Assembly: GCA_018389105.1 (NCBI GenBank)
Contig: JACATO010002135.1
Span: forward strand, 248,001 to 312,000
Origin: Nautilus pompilius
Lineage: Eukaryota > Mollusca > Cephalopoda > Nautilida > Nautilidae
Direction of reading: 5' to 3'
DNA length: 64,000 bases
The translations under genes and the position numbers were made by a program. Positions 23,040 to 35,399 of the stretch are shown here, piece after piece (the stretch's first letter is position 1; every line of letters begins with the position of its first letter). The notes beneath the pieces are model-generated. The model had not been told where the DNA came from, did not search any database, and saw only the letters and a list, made by a program, of their open reading frames with translations.

Positions 23040-25872
23040 GAAACAAACCATGACGAAAAATTAACTGCTAAGTGGTTACCATCCATTTGGATACACAGAA
23101 GGTTTATAGACAATGTGTGTGTATATATATATAGTGAAGTAATTGTTGTAGATATCATTCAGTAGATATTTTTGGTTAATAGAAAGTAAAATGTTTTAGA
23201 AGGTTAGGTACATTTTCCTAAAATTCAAAGAATTTAAGGAAAAGATTCATTGTATAGATAAATAATAAATAGATAACATATTTAGGATTTCAAAAAAAAA
23301 CATTAAAAATATTAAACATGATATAGTGTCCTAATAAATTTGAAACAAAAAATTCATCAACTACTACATGAGATTTCAATAGTATAACTTACGTATTACT
23401 GGTAAGTGCATATATGTATATGTAATGTTTGAAATAAAGAGTCTGAATATTCTTTATTATTTTTAATATAAAATATTAAATTATAATATGATGATCTGTT
23501 CCTGATCACATAACCTACATCAGTCAGTGGTGTTGGGGCTTCTCTCTACATTTGATTGTGTTATTTTTATGCTACATGCGACTCATCGAAAGTTGAGAAA
23601 ACCTGTTTTATTAAGTCAGATATTTGGAGAATCAGATCAGCTGGCCAAAATCATTTGGTAAATTAGTTATGTTACCGGAAAATTGTCGGGCTTCTCTCTT
23701 TTTTTTCAGATTTCTGTTATGTTGACCAAAATTCAATTTTAATTTTGGTCTCAGGAATATTTCAGTTTAGAGGTGTTTCACTATATAATGTGGGTCCTTG
23801 GCTTTAAGAATAACTAATAGCATTTTGTCAAATTATAGCTAATTAACGAACAAATCAGTACAGTCAGATCTAAGTAATGTCAGTTAAGAAATGGTGTTCT
23901 GGTAAGACAGAGATTTGAAGATAAGCTAACTATAAAAAGTAAGATTTATGATATCTTTTTAATATTTGTGTAGTGGTATTAAAAAAGTAGTAATGATTAG
24001 AGGCATTGGTGACTGTAACTCGATCACATGAGTCTGCTCTATATCTTTCTCCTCACATCTCTGGGAAATGGAAAAGTTGTGTAGATCTTCTGAAGTCTTT
24101 CTTGTGGATATTACTACAAAGTTTGTAACATGATTGACTATCACCTGTATAGCATCTTTCAGTAAAATCTCAGCCAGTTATGGCCACTTAGTGATTACCT
24201 TGGAACTGCTTGCTGTTTGTATTGTAGACGTTTGCTGTTGCTTTGTGTATCTACATTCTATTTGCATAATGTTTATACAGATAAAGAGGAAAAAATACAT
24301 TACGTGGGAAATTTTTTTAAAACCTCAAGAAAACCAATTTTTAGAACATATTGAAATAATTGGTGATGAAGTATACCATTCATATGGAAAGAAGTCCTCT
24401 TTAGATTAGTCTTACGGTTTACTCCATCATTCTTTAATGATTATATTAATAAACTAAACCACACAAGTCATTTTAAATTCCATTTGTGAATTTGCAGTAC
24501 TGTCTATGCAAAGTTAACTAAGGGTATGTTATTAATTGATGCTATAACTTTCTTTGTTTTACTAACACACTACATTTTCACACTGATGCTGGCATTTAAT
24601 ATTTTCTTCCATATTTTTTCTGCCAACACTAATTCTGCATTTTAGCTACCCTAATACAACTGTACAAACTTTGTTTATGTTGCTCATCTACCTTAATGAC
24701 AGAATTTTCAAATTAAAATTGGTTATTATTAAAGTCATGACAAAAATATGAATGAAAGAATTTTAATTAATATAAAATACTTGTGTATATGTGTTGTATA
24801 TTAATAAGATGGAAAGAGAAAGCAAGAGAGCACTCTTCATTTAATTCTGAGATTGCTAAAGAAATAGCCATAGAATGGCATCACAATGGCAGGAAGATGC
24901 AATAATATAAGTTTGTTGCAAGCATCCAGCTGGATAATGAAGCTCTCGTAGTACAGATGTGGGTGCTGTGACTGTTCAATCAAACACTTCACTACAAATT
25001 GAACATCCTTATTGCACAAGATGAATTCTGTTGCCAATTGCAGCTGGACTTCAGTCTGGTTGATCATTAACATAAACATTAGCAAAGTAAATTACCAAGG
25101 ATGAAGAACTGGGTTATCAAGACTATAGGTTTATTGTATAAGCTTTTGTCCACCATGTCTATTTCTACAGGAACTCCTCATTGCCATCTTTACTGGACAT
25201 GTGCACATGTTAAAGGCACACTTCCATTCAATATTTTATCCTTTTACAGATGAGCAGAAAGAAATGTAAATGTGTGGAACATCAAAGGAAGTTCTGTGGT
25301 CTTTTAATTTAAAGTATGTGATATTCTATTCGTAAATCTAATCATGTTTTAAAAATTATTAGTGATTATTTGACCCTTTATATTCTCTTGATTTTGCTCC
25401 ACATGACCTGGTTATTCCCATTGTCAAGGTTGAAGCTCAGAAAATGTTTGCTTGCCATAAGGAAATTCATAGCACTATATAACAGCTGGATTTTGTACTT
25501 TATCAGAGATAGTTTCCAGGTGCCATTTAATGTATGGGTTTGCTGTTGGAGAGTGTCTCTGACTACAGGGAGGAGTATTTTAAAGATGACAGGCATAGTC
25601 TAATAAGTATCTTACAGTGTTCACTTCAGAATTAAAAGAAGAGTTGTTTGTTTGTGTGTGTGTGTGTGTGTGTGTGTACACTGTAGAATCTTGACTACTC
25701 TACCTTTAGTAACTCGAATATACTGTTTAACTTAAAGTAACATGCAGATGTCAGCAAAATTCCTATCTCCTTTTTATAAAAACTATTGATAGCTTGCTTT
25801 AATTAAAAAATGTCTGAAAAGTTGAGTCAGTTTTTTTTTTAAGTCTCTTGAAGTGTAATTACCTGTTATCTT
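23040..25872. other. AT-rich DNA, no gene seen
   Basis: Contains a (TA)n tract near 23125-23133 and only short ORFs on both strands, none with a recognised motif. Confidence 0.55.
25653..25678. repeat. (GT)n microsatellite
   Basis: About 13 GT units following a GTTTGTTTG lead-in. Confidence 0.95.
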
Positions 25873-25880
25873 CTCATTAT

Positions 25881-26539
25881 TGGTGTTGCATCGGTAATAG
25901 AATAAAACCCGGTAAAGTAAACTCAAAAAACTTGGTAAAGTTACTAGCAATTACCAGTAAAATCCGGTAAAACTCTGCAAAATTTCGGATTTTCAAAAGT
26001 TTGCCTTTTACAGGTTTAAAATGTCAAAAATGCTCGTTTTGTCCACATATATTATTAATTTCGTATTTTACTGATTTATGTAGGCTTTCTAGTCATCAAC
26101 AAAAAGGAATAACGCAAGAAACTGATTCTGTAGAACTTAACTTTGATCATGAAATGGACAATCTCTCACCAGCGTGTATTGTCCGCACTTCCATGAGGGC
26201 CGTGGAGCAACAGGAAGCTGCTGATGCAAGTGCGAGTTACCGGAGAGGCCTATGCTGCAACCAGGAGTGCCTGCCGTGGGAGACAAGCCTGCGGAGCAGC
26301 AGCAGGGGGCTATAACACAATGGTCTGTGAAACTTCATGTGCGTTTAATATTTGGATTTGCTGCGAACAGCGTACTTCACAGGTACCTTCTACAAATAAA
26401 TTACCAGTAATTACCGGTAAATTCGAACCTTAAACTTGGTAATTCGTAATGGTAAAGTAAAAACAAAAATTTTCACAAAATTGGTACTCGGTTTTTTACC
26501 AGTAAAATAACTCGGTAAAAGTTACCAAATGCAACACTG
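25881..26539. mobile_element. Non-autonomous hAT with a GC-rich core
   Basis: Perfect 8-bp target duplications CTCATTAT flank it (25873-25880 and 26540-26547). The left terminus TGGTGTTGCATCGGTAA and the right terminus, read inverted, CAGTGTTGCATTTGGTAA are hAT-like inverted repeats. Both subterminal regions are packed with GGTAAA/TTTACC motifs in many copies, as expected for transposase binding sites. No transposase is present. The central 26150-26320 is much richer in G+C than the rest and holds an open frame (26001-26315) with no recognised domain. It could be a remnant of a transposase or captured host sequence. Confidence 0.85.
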
Positions 26540-26547
26540 CTCATTAT

Positions 26548-28215
26548 AACTCAAAATTCAATAAGTGATTTTGCTTGCACTTTTCTACACATTTGTTAGG
26601 GAACCTTTAATTTCTCTTCATCAGTAACTGATCATCAATAATGCTAATTACTTCAATAATTTACTCTCAGATAATATAAGGGTTTATTGTGATATCTTGT
26701 GAGTTGTCAGAGTTTCATGTACAATTAAAAGAAAGAAATCACACTTTGTTTTCCTATCTATAACTTTCTCTTTGTATCACTTGTCTTTTGGCATGGCACT
26801 GCAGTAACAACTTGACCATCAATATGACATCGCAAAAACACAAACTGTGGACTCAAAATGGAGATAGCGTAAAGCATTGGACATTCCTTCAGATAACCCT
26901 TTCCACATGGCTTAAAACTGCTGATAAGACAAAAGGTGTTAACCTAAACAATGGAAATGCAATGAAAAGAAACCATAAACTTTGATTAAAAGTCTGTTTT
27001 TGATAAATCAAACTTTGGATATTTATAAATTTAGATTTACCCAGCCATCTAACCAAATACCAAATGCGCCACCGATATTTTCAGTATATTTCTCATGATT
27101 GCGGAAAAAAGTGGAAAGCTTAAGTTTAAAATTAGGTTTTTTCTAAATTCTCGGCCACTACCTTGAGACAGTTTAAACCAAAATATGTAATGTTTCACTT
27201 ACCAATTTCCTGTCAATGAGGTTATGTAGACCTTGAAAAGCAACATTGCAAATGTGGAGCTGACTTAATATTGCAAATGACTTCTTGGAACACATGGGGC
27301 CAGACTGAATGCAGCATTTGCAATACATTTCAATTCTTCAGACTATATATAAACTCTTGACAAGACAACAATATTGTTCAGAAAATAAAATCCAGAAATG
27401 CTGCTAAGTTTTTGAAAAATTCTTTTTTTGTGAGGCATGAAGAAGACATTTCACTAAACAAATTTGAATAGATTTAAGAGAGAGAGAGAGAGCATTTAAA
27501 AAACTCATGTTAGCATATATTACTTTATTGTATGGAAATTTAAACTGATTTGAAATAAGGTAAAAAATCTTGAAAAATTGATACAAGCTTTGCAACATCC
27601 TGTATGTATGTATGTATGTATCTGTGTTTGGGTGTTAGGGAGAGGTATAGACAGTAAAGAAAAATGTTGTTATACATTTAGTTTCTATATATATGCATAA
27701 GTAATTTTTTTATATTCACTTTGCATTACTATTTTCAATAACTCATCTCAAATGAATTAAAAAAGAAAATCTCTTATATGCATCTTATCAACATAATGGT
27801 AGCTGAAATAGAAAAATGAATAAAGTAAGCCAAAGATTGTGTTAGTTTGGTTTGCAGTACATTTGCAGCTCACTAATTTCTGGATTTGTCTCTTAAGTTA
27901 AGTGCTGAGAAAACAACACATGCTTTCAGATGTACACATCCAAATGTTCAGGTACTTAACTGACATTGCTTTACTTTTTACTGCACTCTTTGTTGCAAAG
28001 CTGAAATTTCATTTAAGAAGCCAACTTTTGTTATTATTACCGTTAAAAAGTAATAATAATAAAATGAGAAAAGTATTTAATAAAATTATATAAAATAGAT
28101 TTTGTGTTTAAGTTTTAAAGTTTATATATAATGTTGTTTTTTTTTATTTTGAGTGTTATTCCCTATGTGTGATTGGATTGTGGTTATAATCATTGGAATT
28201 TTTGATTGAAAATTT
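26548..28215. other. AT-rich DNA, no gene seen
   Basis: Includes an (AG)n run (27478-27492) and a (TATG)n run (27601-27622). No coding-like frame was identified. Confidence 0.55.
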
Positions 28216-28224
28216 TAGTTGTAG

Positions 28225-28440
28225 TCAGTCTGCGTCCAGCACCTAGGTGTTGACAGCTGATGTTTATGGATGATCTCTCCATCCTTGGAGCTACTCATAG
28301 GACATACTTAAGTAGAAAGTCCCCACTAGAACTCCCCTTTCTAGCTATGGCAGAAGGAGCATAGTGCCCACGGGATTCCCTTGCTGATAGACTGGTAGGT
28401 ATGCAAACCAAGCCAAGTGAGTCCCAACAAAGAAGGTTGA
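28225..28440 (+). repeat. Dispersed repeat fragment
   Basis: GC-richer than its flanks. It contains GGCAGAAGGAGCATAGTGCC, which recurs in inverted orientation as GGCACTATGCTCCTTCTTC at about 44400 and in a weaker form near 558-600. This looks like the edge of an interspersed repeat, but I cannot define its ends or class. Confidence 0.4.
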
Positions 28441-28483
28441 GGTTGGTGGTTGGAGAGGTCTCAGCCACAAGCTGGTCAATATA

Positions 28484-29483
28484 CGAGGTCTGTCGAAAAA
28501 GTATCCGACCTTAGGCTGGGGAAAAAAATTACGTACTTGGTGGGGTTCAGTTGCTAATCCCCTTCAAAGTAGGCCCCTTGTGCCTCCACACACTTAGCTC
28601 AGTGATCCTTCCACTGTTCAAAGCACATCTGGAATGCTTCCGGAATGGCTCTCAGCTCTGCCGTCGCATTCTGCATGATGTCCTCTTGGCTCTCAAAGTG
28701 GGAGCCTTTCAGTGGCATCTTCATTTTTGGGAACAACCAGAAGTCAGAAGGAGACATGTCTGGAGAGTAGGGAGCCTGGCGACTGAGTGAAAGGAACCCT
28801 GGATCAGCTGCGATGAATGAGCTAGGGCATTGTCATGATGCAGCTGCCAGTTTTGCGAGACCCACAGATCCGGTCTCTTGCGCCAAACTGCATCACGAAG
28901 ATGTTGGAGAACTTCCTGATAGTACTCCTCCGTAACTGTTTGTCCTTCTGGTGCGTATTCGTGATTCACAATGCCTCAGCAGTCGAAGAAAACAGCATCA
29001 CCTTGATTTTGCTCCGGATCTCTCGTGTTTTTTTGGGCCTTGGCGATGGCTGCTTCCAATGTGATGACTGAGCTTTGGTTTCCGGGTCGTACCCGTACAC
29101 CCACGTCTCATCTCTAGTTATCACGGTATTCTGAAACTCAGGATCCCTGTTGGCAGTATCCAGCAGGTCCTGCGCAACCTCAAGATGAAGTTGTTGTTGT
29201 TGCTGCGAAAGCAGCTTGGGTATCTACAAGCTTTTGGCAAAACTCGATGCAAGATCGTTGCTCCACACGTTCCGTCATCACAGGCGAAATGAAAATGCGA
29301 CGAGTAAGTAGTACAGCACCTCACACGCTGGCTTCCTGACAGCAACTGAAACATCCAGCAAGCCCGCCAAAAATCATGCATGAACATGAAGGCATGTGGC
29401 GCCAATATGCACACTTTTGCCTCCCTAACATCATTACTTCCCATGGGAAAAAATAAAGTCGAATACTTTTTCAACAGACCTCG
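28484..29483 (-). mobile_element. mariner element with decayed transposase
   Basis: Flanked by TA (28482-28483 and 29484-29485). The left end CGAGGTCTGTCGAAAAAGTA and the right end, read inverted, CGAGGTCTGTTGAAAAAGTA match at 19 of the first 20 positions. The 1.0-kb length is slightly below a full mariner (about 1.3 kb), so part of the N-terminal coding region is probably deleted. The interior encodes pieces of a mariner transposase on the - strand. Confidence 0.88.
28721..29110 (-). pseudogene. mariner transposase, catalytic region
   Basis: The - strand reads, from about 29090 down, a segment with A-K-A-Q-K-N-T-R-D, then F-F-D-C, a stop, G-I-V-N-H-E-Y-A-P-E-G-Q-T-V and, further on, WQLHHDNALAHSS. 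The last holds the second catalytic Asp of the D,D34D triad (H-D-N). An intact enzyme would cut at TA sites. The in-frame stop after F-F-D-C and later frameshifts disable it. The P-x-L-x-x-C-D block expected 34 residues after H-D-N is out of frame, reading LPTLQTCLLLTSGCS. Confidence 0.75.
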
Positions 29484-29485
29484 TA

Positions 29486-32400
29486 CACCTGCTGCCTTTA
29501 TTGCTTGGTGGGAAATGAAACGCCCCTTTACCACAGTGGTTGTCCTATGTCATATTAGTTGTATTTTCTGGAACAGGAAGCCTAAAAATCAGAATTTAAC
29601 AAAACATAGCTAACATTAAAAATTTCAAATATATGGATGTAAGTATGTGAGATTTCTCTTTTGAGTCACTCCAGAATTGTGCGTCATTTTGTGGATCTTT
29701 CACGTTTCAAACTCATGAGTGATCCATTAATTACCTGGTGTCAAAACCAAGGACAACATTTTGTTACAATGTAAATAGATTTTTGAAAAAAAATTATTTA
29801 ATTATGCTGTCAACTTAGTTACTATATTGGGCAGGCAAGGTTTATTTTGCCTGTTTCAGAAACTGATCAGAAATATGTAAATGTTATCTTTTTTTCCTGC
29901 CAAGAGAGTTAATTTCTGTTCTATCTAAATCCCCACGGTTTTTGTTTTTGTTGTTTTATAACAGGGGGTGGTATGTGGAAATAGTTAACACTTTATTATT
30001 TTTTTTTTCTTTTCATCTTCTGTTTCTGCTTCCCTCTTTAATCAAAAAGACAGACATGCAACACCTGCTCGTCAGTTTGCAGATTCTGCTGGTTGTTTGA
30101 TTGACACGCTTCTTAATATTCCAAGAACCTGAATTAACTGTTTAACTGCCACGTCTCTTGCAGAAAGAATCCTATGTCTCATTTAAGATTTATCTAATGC
30201 TATTAAGGATGATACCATAAAGTCGTGTAAAGCTAATGGGTAGAGCACAACGAAATATTAAAGCTGTATCATCATATTTCTAAAAACAGAAAATACAAAC
30301 AATTTTCTTTTAATGAAAAAATGCTTTTTACATTAAAGTTGAACATTATTAATATAATTGTTATTGTTGTTATTATTTCATTTGAATCTTGATTAACTGA
30401 ATCTCTTTTTACTAAGTACCTTTGTTAACCAGTTGCAAAAAATGAACTCTTGAGTTTTGGTCAAGAGGATGGCTGTGTATTGCTTTCAACTTTTCTTTGC
30501 TCGCAAAATGACAGTTGAGATAACACATTCCTAAATCACAATGTGTCTACACCCTGACATTTTAAAATTTGTGCAGCAGATACAGCCAGTTAATCAGCTA
30601 CTACTATTCTGTTTACATGACAACTGGGACATTAGCTGTCAAGTCCAGATAATCTCTTTAGTCATCTTTGAAGTTCTCTCTGCTCATTTGCATTTGTTTA
30701 GTCTGTACTGAACTTTCTTGTATACATGTGTGTATGTATGTTTGTATTATATATATTTGTGCACAATATGTTAATAGAACCAAAATAAAATATAATGTGA
30801 ACTGATTGTTGATGGAAAGTAGGAAAAGAAGTACGCTTGCTAGCTAAGAAAAGTAAACAGAGGCAAAATTAATGTGTGAATTTTTGGCAAAATTGCCGAC
30901 CTAATAGCGGAATAAATCTATAAGGAAAAGAACATCAACTTCAAAAAAAAAAACAAAAACAGCTTCAGGCTTAGTGATCAAATATTGTCATAGGAAAAGT
31001 AAATTTCTACAGTAATCATCTTAAGGAAAAAATCTTTTGCTGAAATCATATGGGCAACATCAAAGCAACAGGAAAACGACAGCATTCCATTACATTAACT
31101 CATTTATTTTTTTTTTAATGTCTGTAACTTTTTGTTAGATTCCCAATAGTTTTAGCTCCCTCTTAAATCAAGGCAAAGAATTAAATGTAGCTTTATGTTT
31201 GTTTATTTTTTAAAATCACTTCACATGATAAAACATGGCTCTCTGGATGATAAAGACTTGGCAGTTTCATTTTTCTGCTAAAAGTATTATCTGTGGATTT
31301 GATTTTTAAATTCTTCCCTTTTCCTTCTTTTTAAAATTTACCGATTAACAAACTGTGCAGTTACATAAAAAAAGATTCAAAAGTGATAAACGATCTTTTC
31401 TAACTGGTGTCACTTTATGTGTTTTTGAAAAGTGCTATGCTGCTGCTGCTATCTAAAGAATGATGGGTTGTTATGGATGTGAAAATGTAACAGTGTAGGG
31501 AATGAATTAAGGCCAGCTAAAGGACCCCACTGGTAATTTGTTCAAAGTCACCTGACTAGTCAGTCATAGGTATCTGAGTATGATTATCAGGAAGGATAAT
31601 TCTATCACCTATTTATCCACAGCTGGCCCCAGGTTTTATGCTTCAGGACAACACTAGCAGGCCACATAGAGCCAAGGCTCATCATTTAGTTACTTAGGAC
31701 CAACAGTATTACCACGATGGACTGGCCATCCATGTCCTCAGATCTTTCACTCATTGAGTATTTTGGGGATGTCCAAAAGATAAACAGGTAAAACTCAGGA
31801 ATTCTCTCTCTAAAGAACACAAGATCTGAGCATGGATTCAATCCAGGAGTGACAATTAATATCAGGTGGGATGGTTAGATAGCTCATTTTAAGCAACCAC
31901 TAATGATGTGCCAGCTGCTTGCAGCCCAGAGGTAGCCTTGCTTAATGTTAGCTACCTGTCATTATTTACTCATTAGCAAATAATAAAATCCATTGGCTAA
32001 ATTGAGTAAATAATAAATTGTTTTTAATTTCCTTTTAATTTATGACTAAAATTAAATATATGTCAGATTCCGATACCCTATATTTTTGTGCCAATTTTAG
32101 ATTAAAGTGGTGAGGCTGATTAAAGAGCTTAGCTGACTGACTAAATAAGAATAGAAGACCCTATAGATATTCTAGCCTTGCTTGGGTATGCACCTTGATC
32201 TCTTGCAGATATATGCAATACTACATTGAGTATAAATGCTATGGAGGTGCCACTATTTAACCAGGGTAAAAAGGCTTCTCCACAGCTGACTGGTACTTTC
32301 TTTTGAAATCAATAAGGCAATTTTTACTTTGGGTTCACTTTTTTAATATGCCATTCATTTTAACACTACTATATCACAATAGCATCGATAAAAAGCAGCT

Positions 32401-34008
32401 TTGTAAGAATTTTCTCCAGTAGATTTGAAAGTTTAGAGAGCTAGTCCATTTTGTGTTGTGTGGAATACTGTTAATTATAATTTCATCTCAGTATTTGTGA
32501 ACACCCTTTTCTGTTTTTTTTTGTTTTTTTTTGTTGCCTTTCCGCTGATTATAATTCCCCCTTCCCCGTGTTTCTCTTAACTTGTTACATTGTATGTTAT
32601 GGCTGACTATCAATGGCCAATTGAATTTTTAACAGTACAGTGAACCATACATAAACTGCCAAGTCAATAAATGAAGGTGCAGATAACATAGAATCTTTTC
32701 TTCTTTGAATTATAAACTGAAAGTGTTGGGACACAAAAGTATTTACCATGAAAGGTCTGTGTTAAGTTTGCACTGAGAGTACCAGACTCAGCCATTTTTA
32801 TTTTTGACACCAGAAGATATTAATGACTGAACATGCATAGGACATACGCGGTCCAAACAAAAGTAGATTTAGAGTTTTCTTATCCATTACATTTCTAGGT
32901 TTTTAGGTTAGTTATTCCAGACATCAGCAGTAACAGATTTGGTATGTAATAATTTTTAAAAAAAAATTTTTTTTCTTTCAAATACACAGTAGTATTGCAG
33001 TTAATAGACACCTGGTTCTAACCGGTTGTCAACAGTACTATATGCTGATTGTTACCTTCTAAATGAGTGAGATTTTCTTTCTTTCCATACCAATGGAATT
33101 TAACTTTCATGAAGGAACCCATTTGCATTAAAACTGTTACGTTCATTATGATTCGTTCCAAATAAAAAAATCAATGTCAGCAAAAAAACAACAAAAAAAT
33201 ACACTTTGGACATTGAAATTTCTCTCCAGAATATGGTGAATTGCGTTAGTACTGTATAAATCTAAACAGTATTGGCTTCGTTCTAGATCGGTTGTTTTCT
33301 CTGATGATGGCCACTGACACTCAAAAGTTTTGACCCTCTAATTACTTGTGACACCAATAACTTTTCTATTTAGATGTAAAAAAAAAAGAAAAAGTCTTAA
33401 GCATTTATCTAACTATCTTAAAATAAACTATACTAACAGAAGCAGTTTTAGTTTAAAGGGAAACTGTTCCAAGATAAACTGTAAAAAGTACCAATGCACT
33501 GCATGGATGATTATAATCTGTTAATGAGTTTATAGGCCATATAAACACTGACTGCTGTTTTATTGTTACATCACATAGCCAAGTTACATTGAACAGGACT
33601 TAGCTGGGAAATGCTTATCTCAAGAGCCAGTCAGTATATAGGATAATAATTAACACTATCAGTTTGATGAAGGAGGTTAATAATATGTCATGGCACCAGT
33701 TAGAGGTTAGTCATTTTAATTTTTTTGGTGGATTGTTTTGTTTGGCTAAGTAAATACTAATGACTTTTATCAGTATAGTAATGATATCTGAGTCATTTTG
33801 CATCAGACAGTGGCACAAATTTGATTTACTGTAGCCATTCAAGTTTAGGCTGGTGAAATGGAAGCTTAATGCAAATGATACAGAAGCTTTGGTGGCTGGT
33901 TGTAGTTTGTTATTATAAGGTATTAATGTTCGAATTGTAAAACTGTGTAACAGTTACACGGGTTATTTCATCGGATCATGTCATCAGAGCTGGTAACCTC
34001 ATTTAATA
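29486..34008. other. AT-rich DNA, no gene seen
   Basis: A 4.5-kb stretch without a coding-like frame. Near 31834 a GGATTCAATCC match to a polymerase III B box might mark a further old SINE (about 31750-31900), but no convincing A box precedes it. Confidence 0.5.
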
Positions 34009-34010
34009 TA

Positions 34011-34927
34011 TGAGGTCTGTCCAAAAAGAAACCGAACTTTTTAAAAAACAAATTTATAACTTTACTTGCAATGTATTCAGACTTGTCTCCTTCAAGGTAG
34101 TTCCCTCCACTGTTGATACACCGCTCCCAATGTTTTTTTTCAGTTTTAGAACATGTCCTGGAACACGTTTTCAGGGATAGTGCGCAGTTCTCATAGTGAA
34201 TTTTCTTTGATTTCTTCTACCATCTGAAATAATTGACCTTTCAGGGTGGATTTCAACTTTCAGAACAAAAAAAGTCCATAAGGACCAAATCTGGAGAGAA
34301 GGGCAGCTGCGTTAGGGGTTCTCTTTTTGTTCATCTGTCAGCAGACACGTCACAAATTTTGTGGCTACATGATTCATGTTCAATTTTTCTTTTAAAATCA
34401 TGTGGCATGAACTTTTACAGCTGCCTATTTCTTCAGAAACTCCACAGACAGTCAGGCGACGATTTCCACAGATCACGGCACGCACTTTCTCAATGTGATC
34501 GTTGTCTGTTGTCGTGGAAGGTCGTCCAGATTTTGGATTGTCTTTGGTGGATGTTCTTCCCAATTTGAAACGCTGGTACCACTCGTGACATTGCATAATT
34601 GCATACGGCTCAAACAATCCTCCCCATAAGCCTGTTGTAACATTAGAAAAGTCTCCGTAAAAGTTTTTCCCAATTTGAAACAGAATTTCACACAAGCACG
34701 TTTCTCTTCAAGATCCTTCATTGTTCAACTTGCGACAAATCGCCAAGTGCACTAAACATACATTCACTCTAGCGCGTGTAGATCAATGACTAACTGACGT
34801 GGCATGATGTGGCTATTATTAGACTGAAGCTCAAGGTCACTGATATACAGCATTGCAGTTGTGAGCACACTGTGCCGGCTGGTTGGTGCACTGTTTTAAA
34901 GTTCGATTTCCTTTTGGACAGACCTCG
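34011..34927 (-). mobile_element. mariner element, internally deleted
   Basis: Flanked by TA (34009-34010 and 34928-34929). The ends TGAGGTCTGTCCAAAAAGAA and, inverted from the right, CGAGGTCTGTCCAAAAGGAA match at 18 of 20 positions, and the inverted repeat continues for about 30 bp. The element is 917 bp. Its transposase is SETMAR-like in sequence. It carries the N-terminal DNA-binding half joined to the far C-terminus, so it is a natural deletion derivative. Confidence 0.9.
34030..34721 (-). pseudogene. mariner transposase lacking its catalytic middle
   Basis: On the - strand, 34721-34473 begins with R-A-C-V-K-F-C-F-K-L-G-K-T-F, the first helix-turn-helix of SETMAR-like transposases, and shifts frame. 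Residues K-S-G-R-P-S-T-T and R-R-L-T-V-C-G-V-S-E-E (about 34540-34420) give the linker and second helix-turn-helix. LLTDEQKE follows at 34312. Next comes the C-terminal P-F-S-P-D-L block and E-E-I-K-E-N-S-L region, in other frames. The stretch that should hold the first two catalytic Asp residues (D-E-x-W and H-D-N-A) is absent. The protein, if made, could bind the ends but not cut. Confidence 0.8.
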
Positions 34928-35207
34928 TATAGTAAGTTATGTAACATTTAATCAGTTTCACCAATAATCTTATTTCTAAATGAAAAAAATTTTTTTTAAA
35001 AGAAAACCTATGTTGTTGGAAGTTTTACCATTGTTTATAATGTCACAAGCCTATTACTACTATAAACAATTTGTGCGTATCTTCTGCCATCAAGAGAATG
35101 GCAGCCGCAGCAGCAGAAACATCTTTGCTTGCGAAGAATAGCAACACTTATAACGAATCAATTTTTGTACAACTAATGAATATTAATAATAAAAACAAAA
35201 AGAAATT

Positions 35208-35232
35208 TACTGTGTGTGTGTGTGTGTGTGTA
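35208..35232. repeat. (GT)n microsatellite
   Basis: About 11 TG units. Confidence 0.9.
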
Positions 35233-35399
35233 CTCTTTATAACTAAGGCAGGTTATTGGTGATAGATCGTATTAAATTTTAGAAAACAAGATTAATCAAG
35301 GCTCCGTCATCAGTTTTATTGAAACTAACTTACTGTGGCATATCGCTGAACTTAGTTTCACTCTTATGAGAATTTTTTCATCTCTATCACTTGCACCAT

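Noticed and set aside
28551..29613. + strand ORFs at 28551, 28835 and 29380
   Set aside because: Antisense to the mariner transposase, which reads on the - strand with recognisable motifs.
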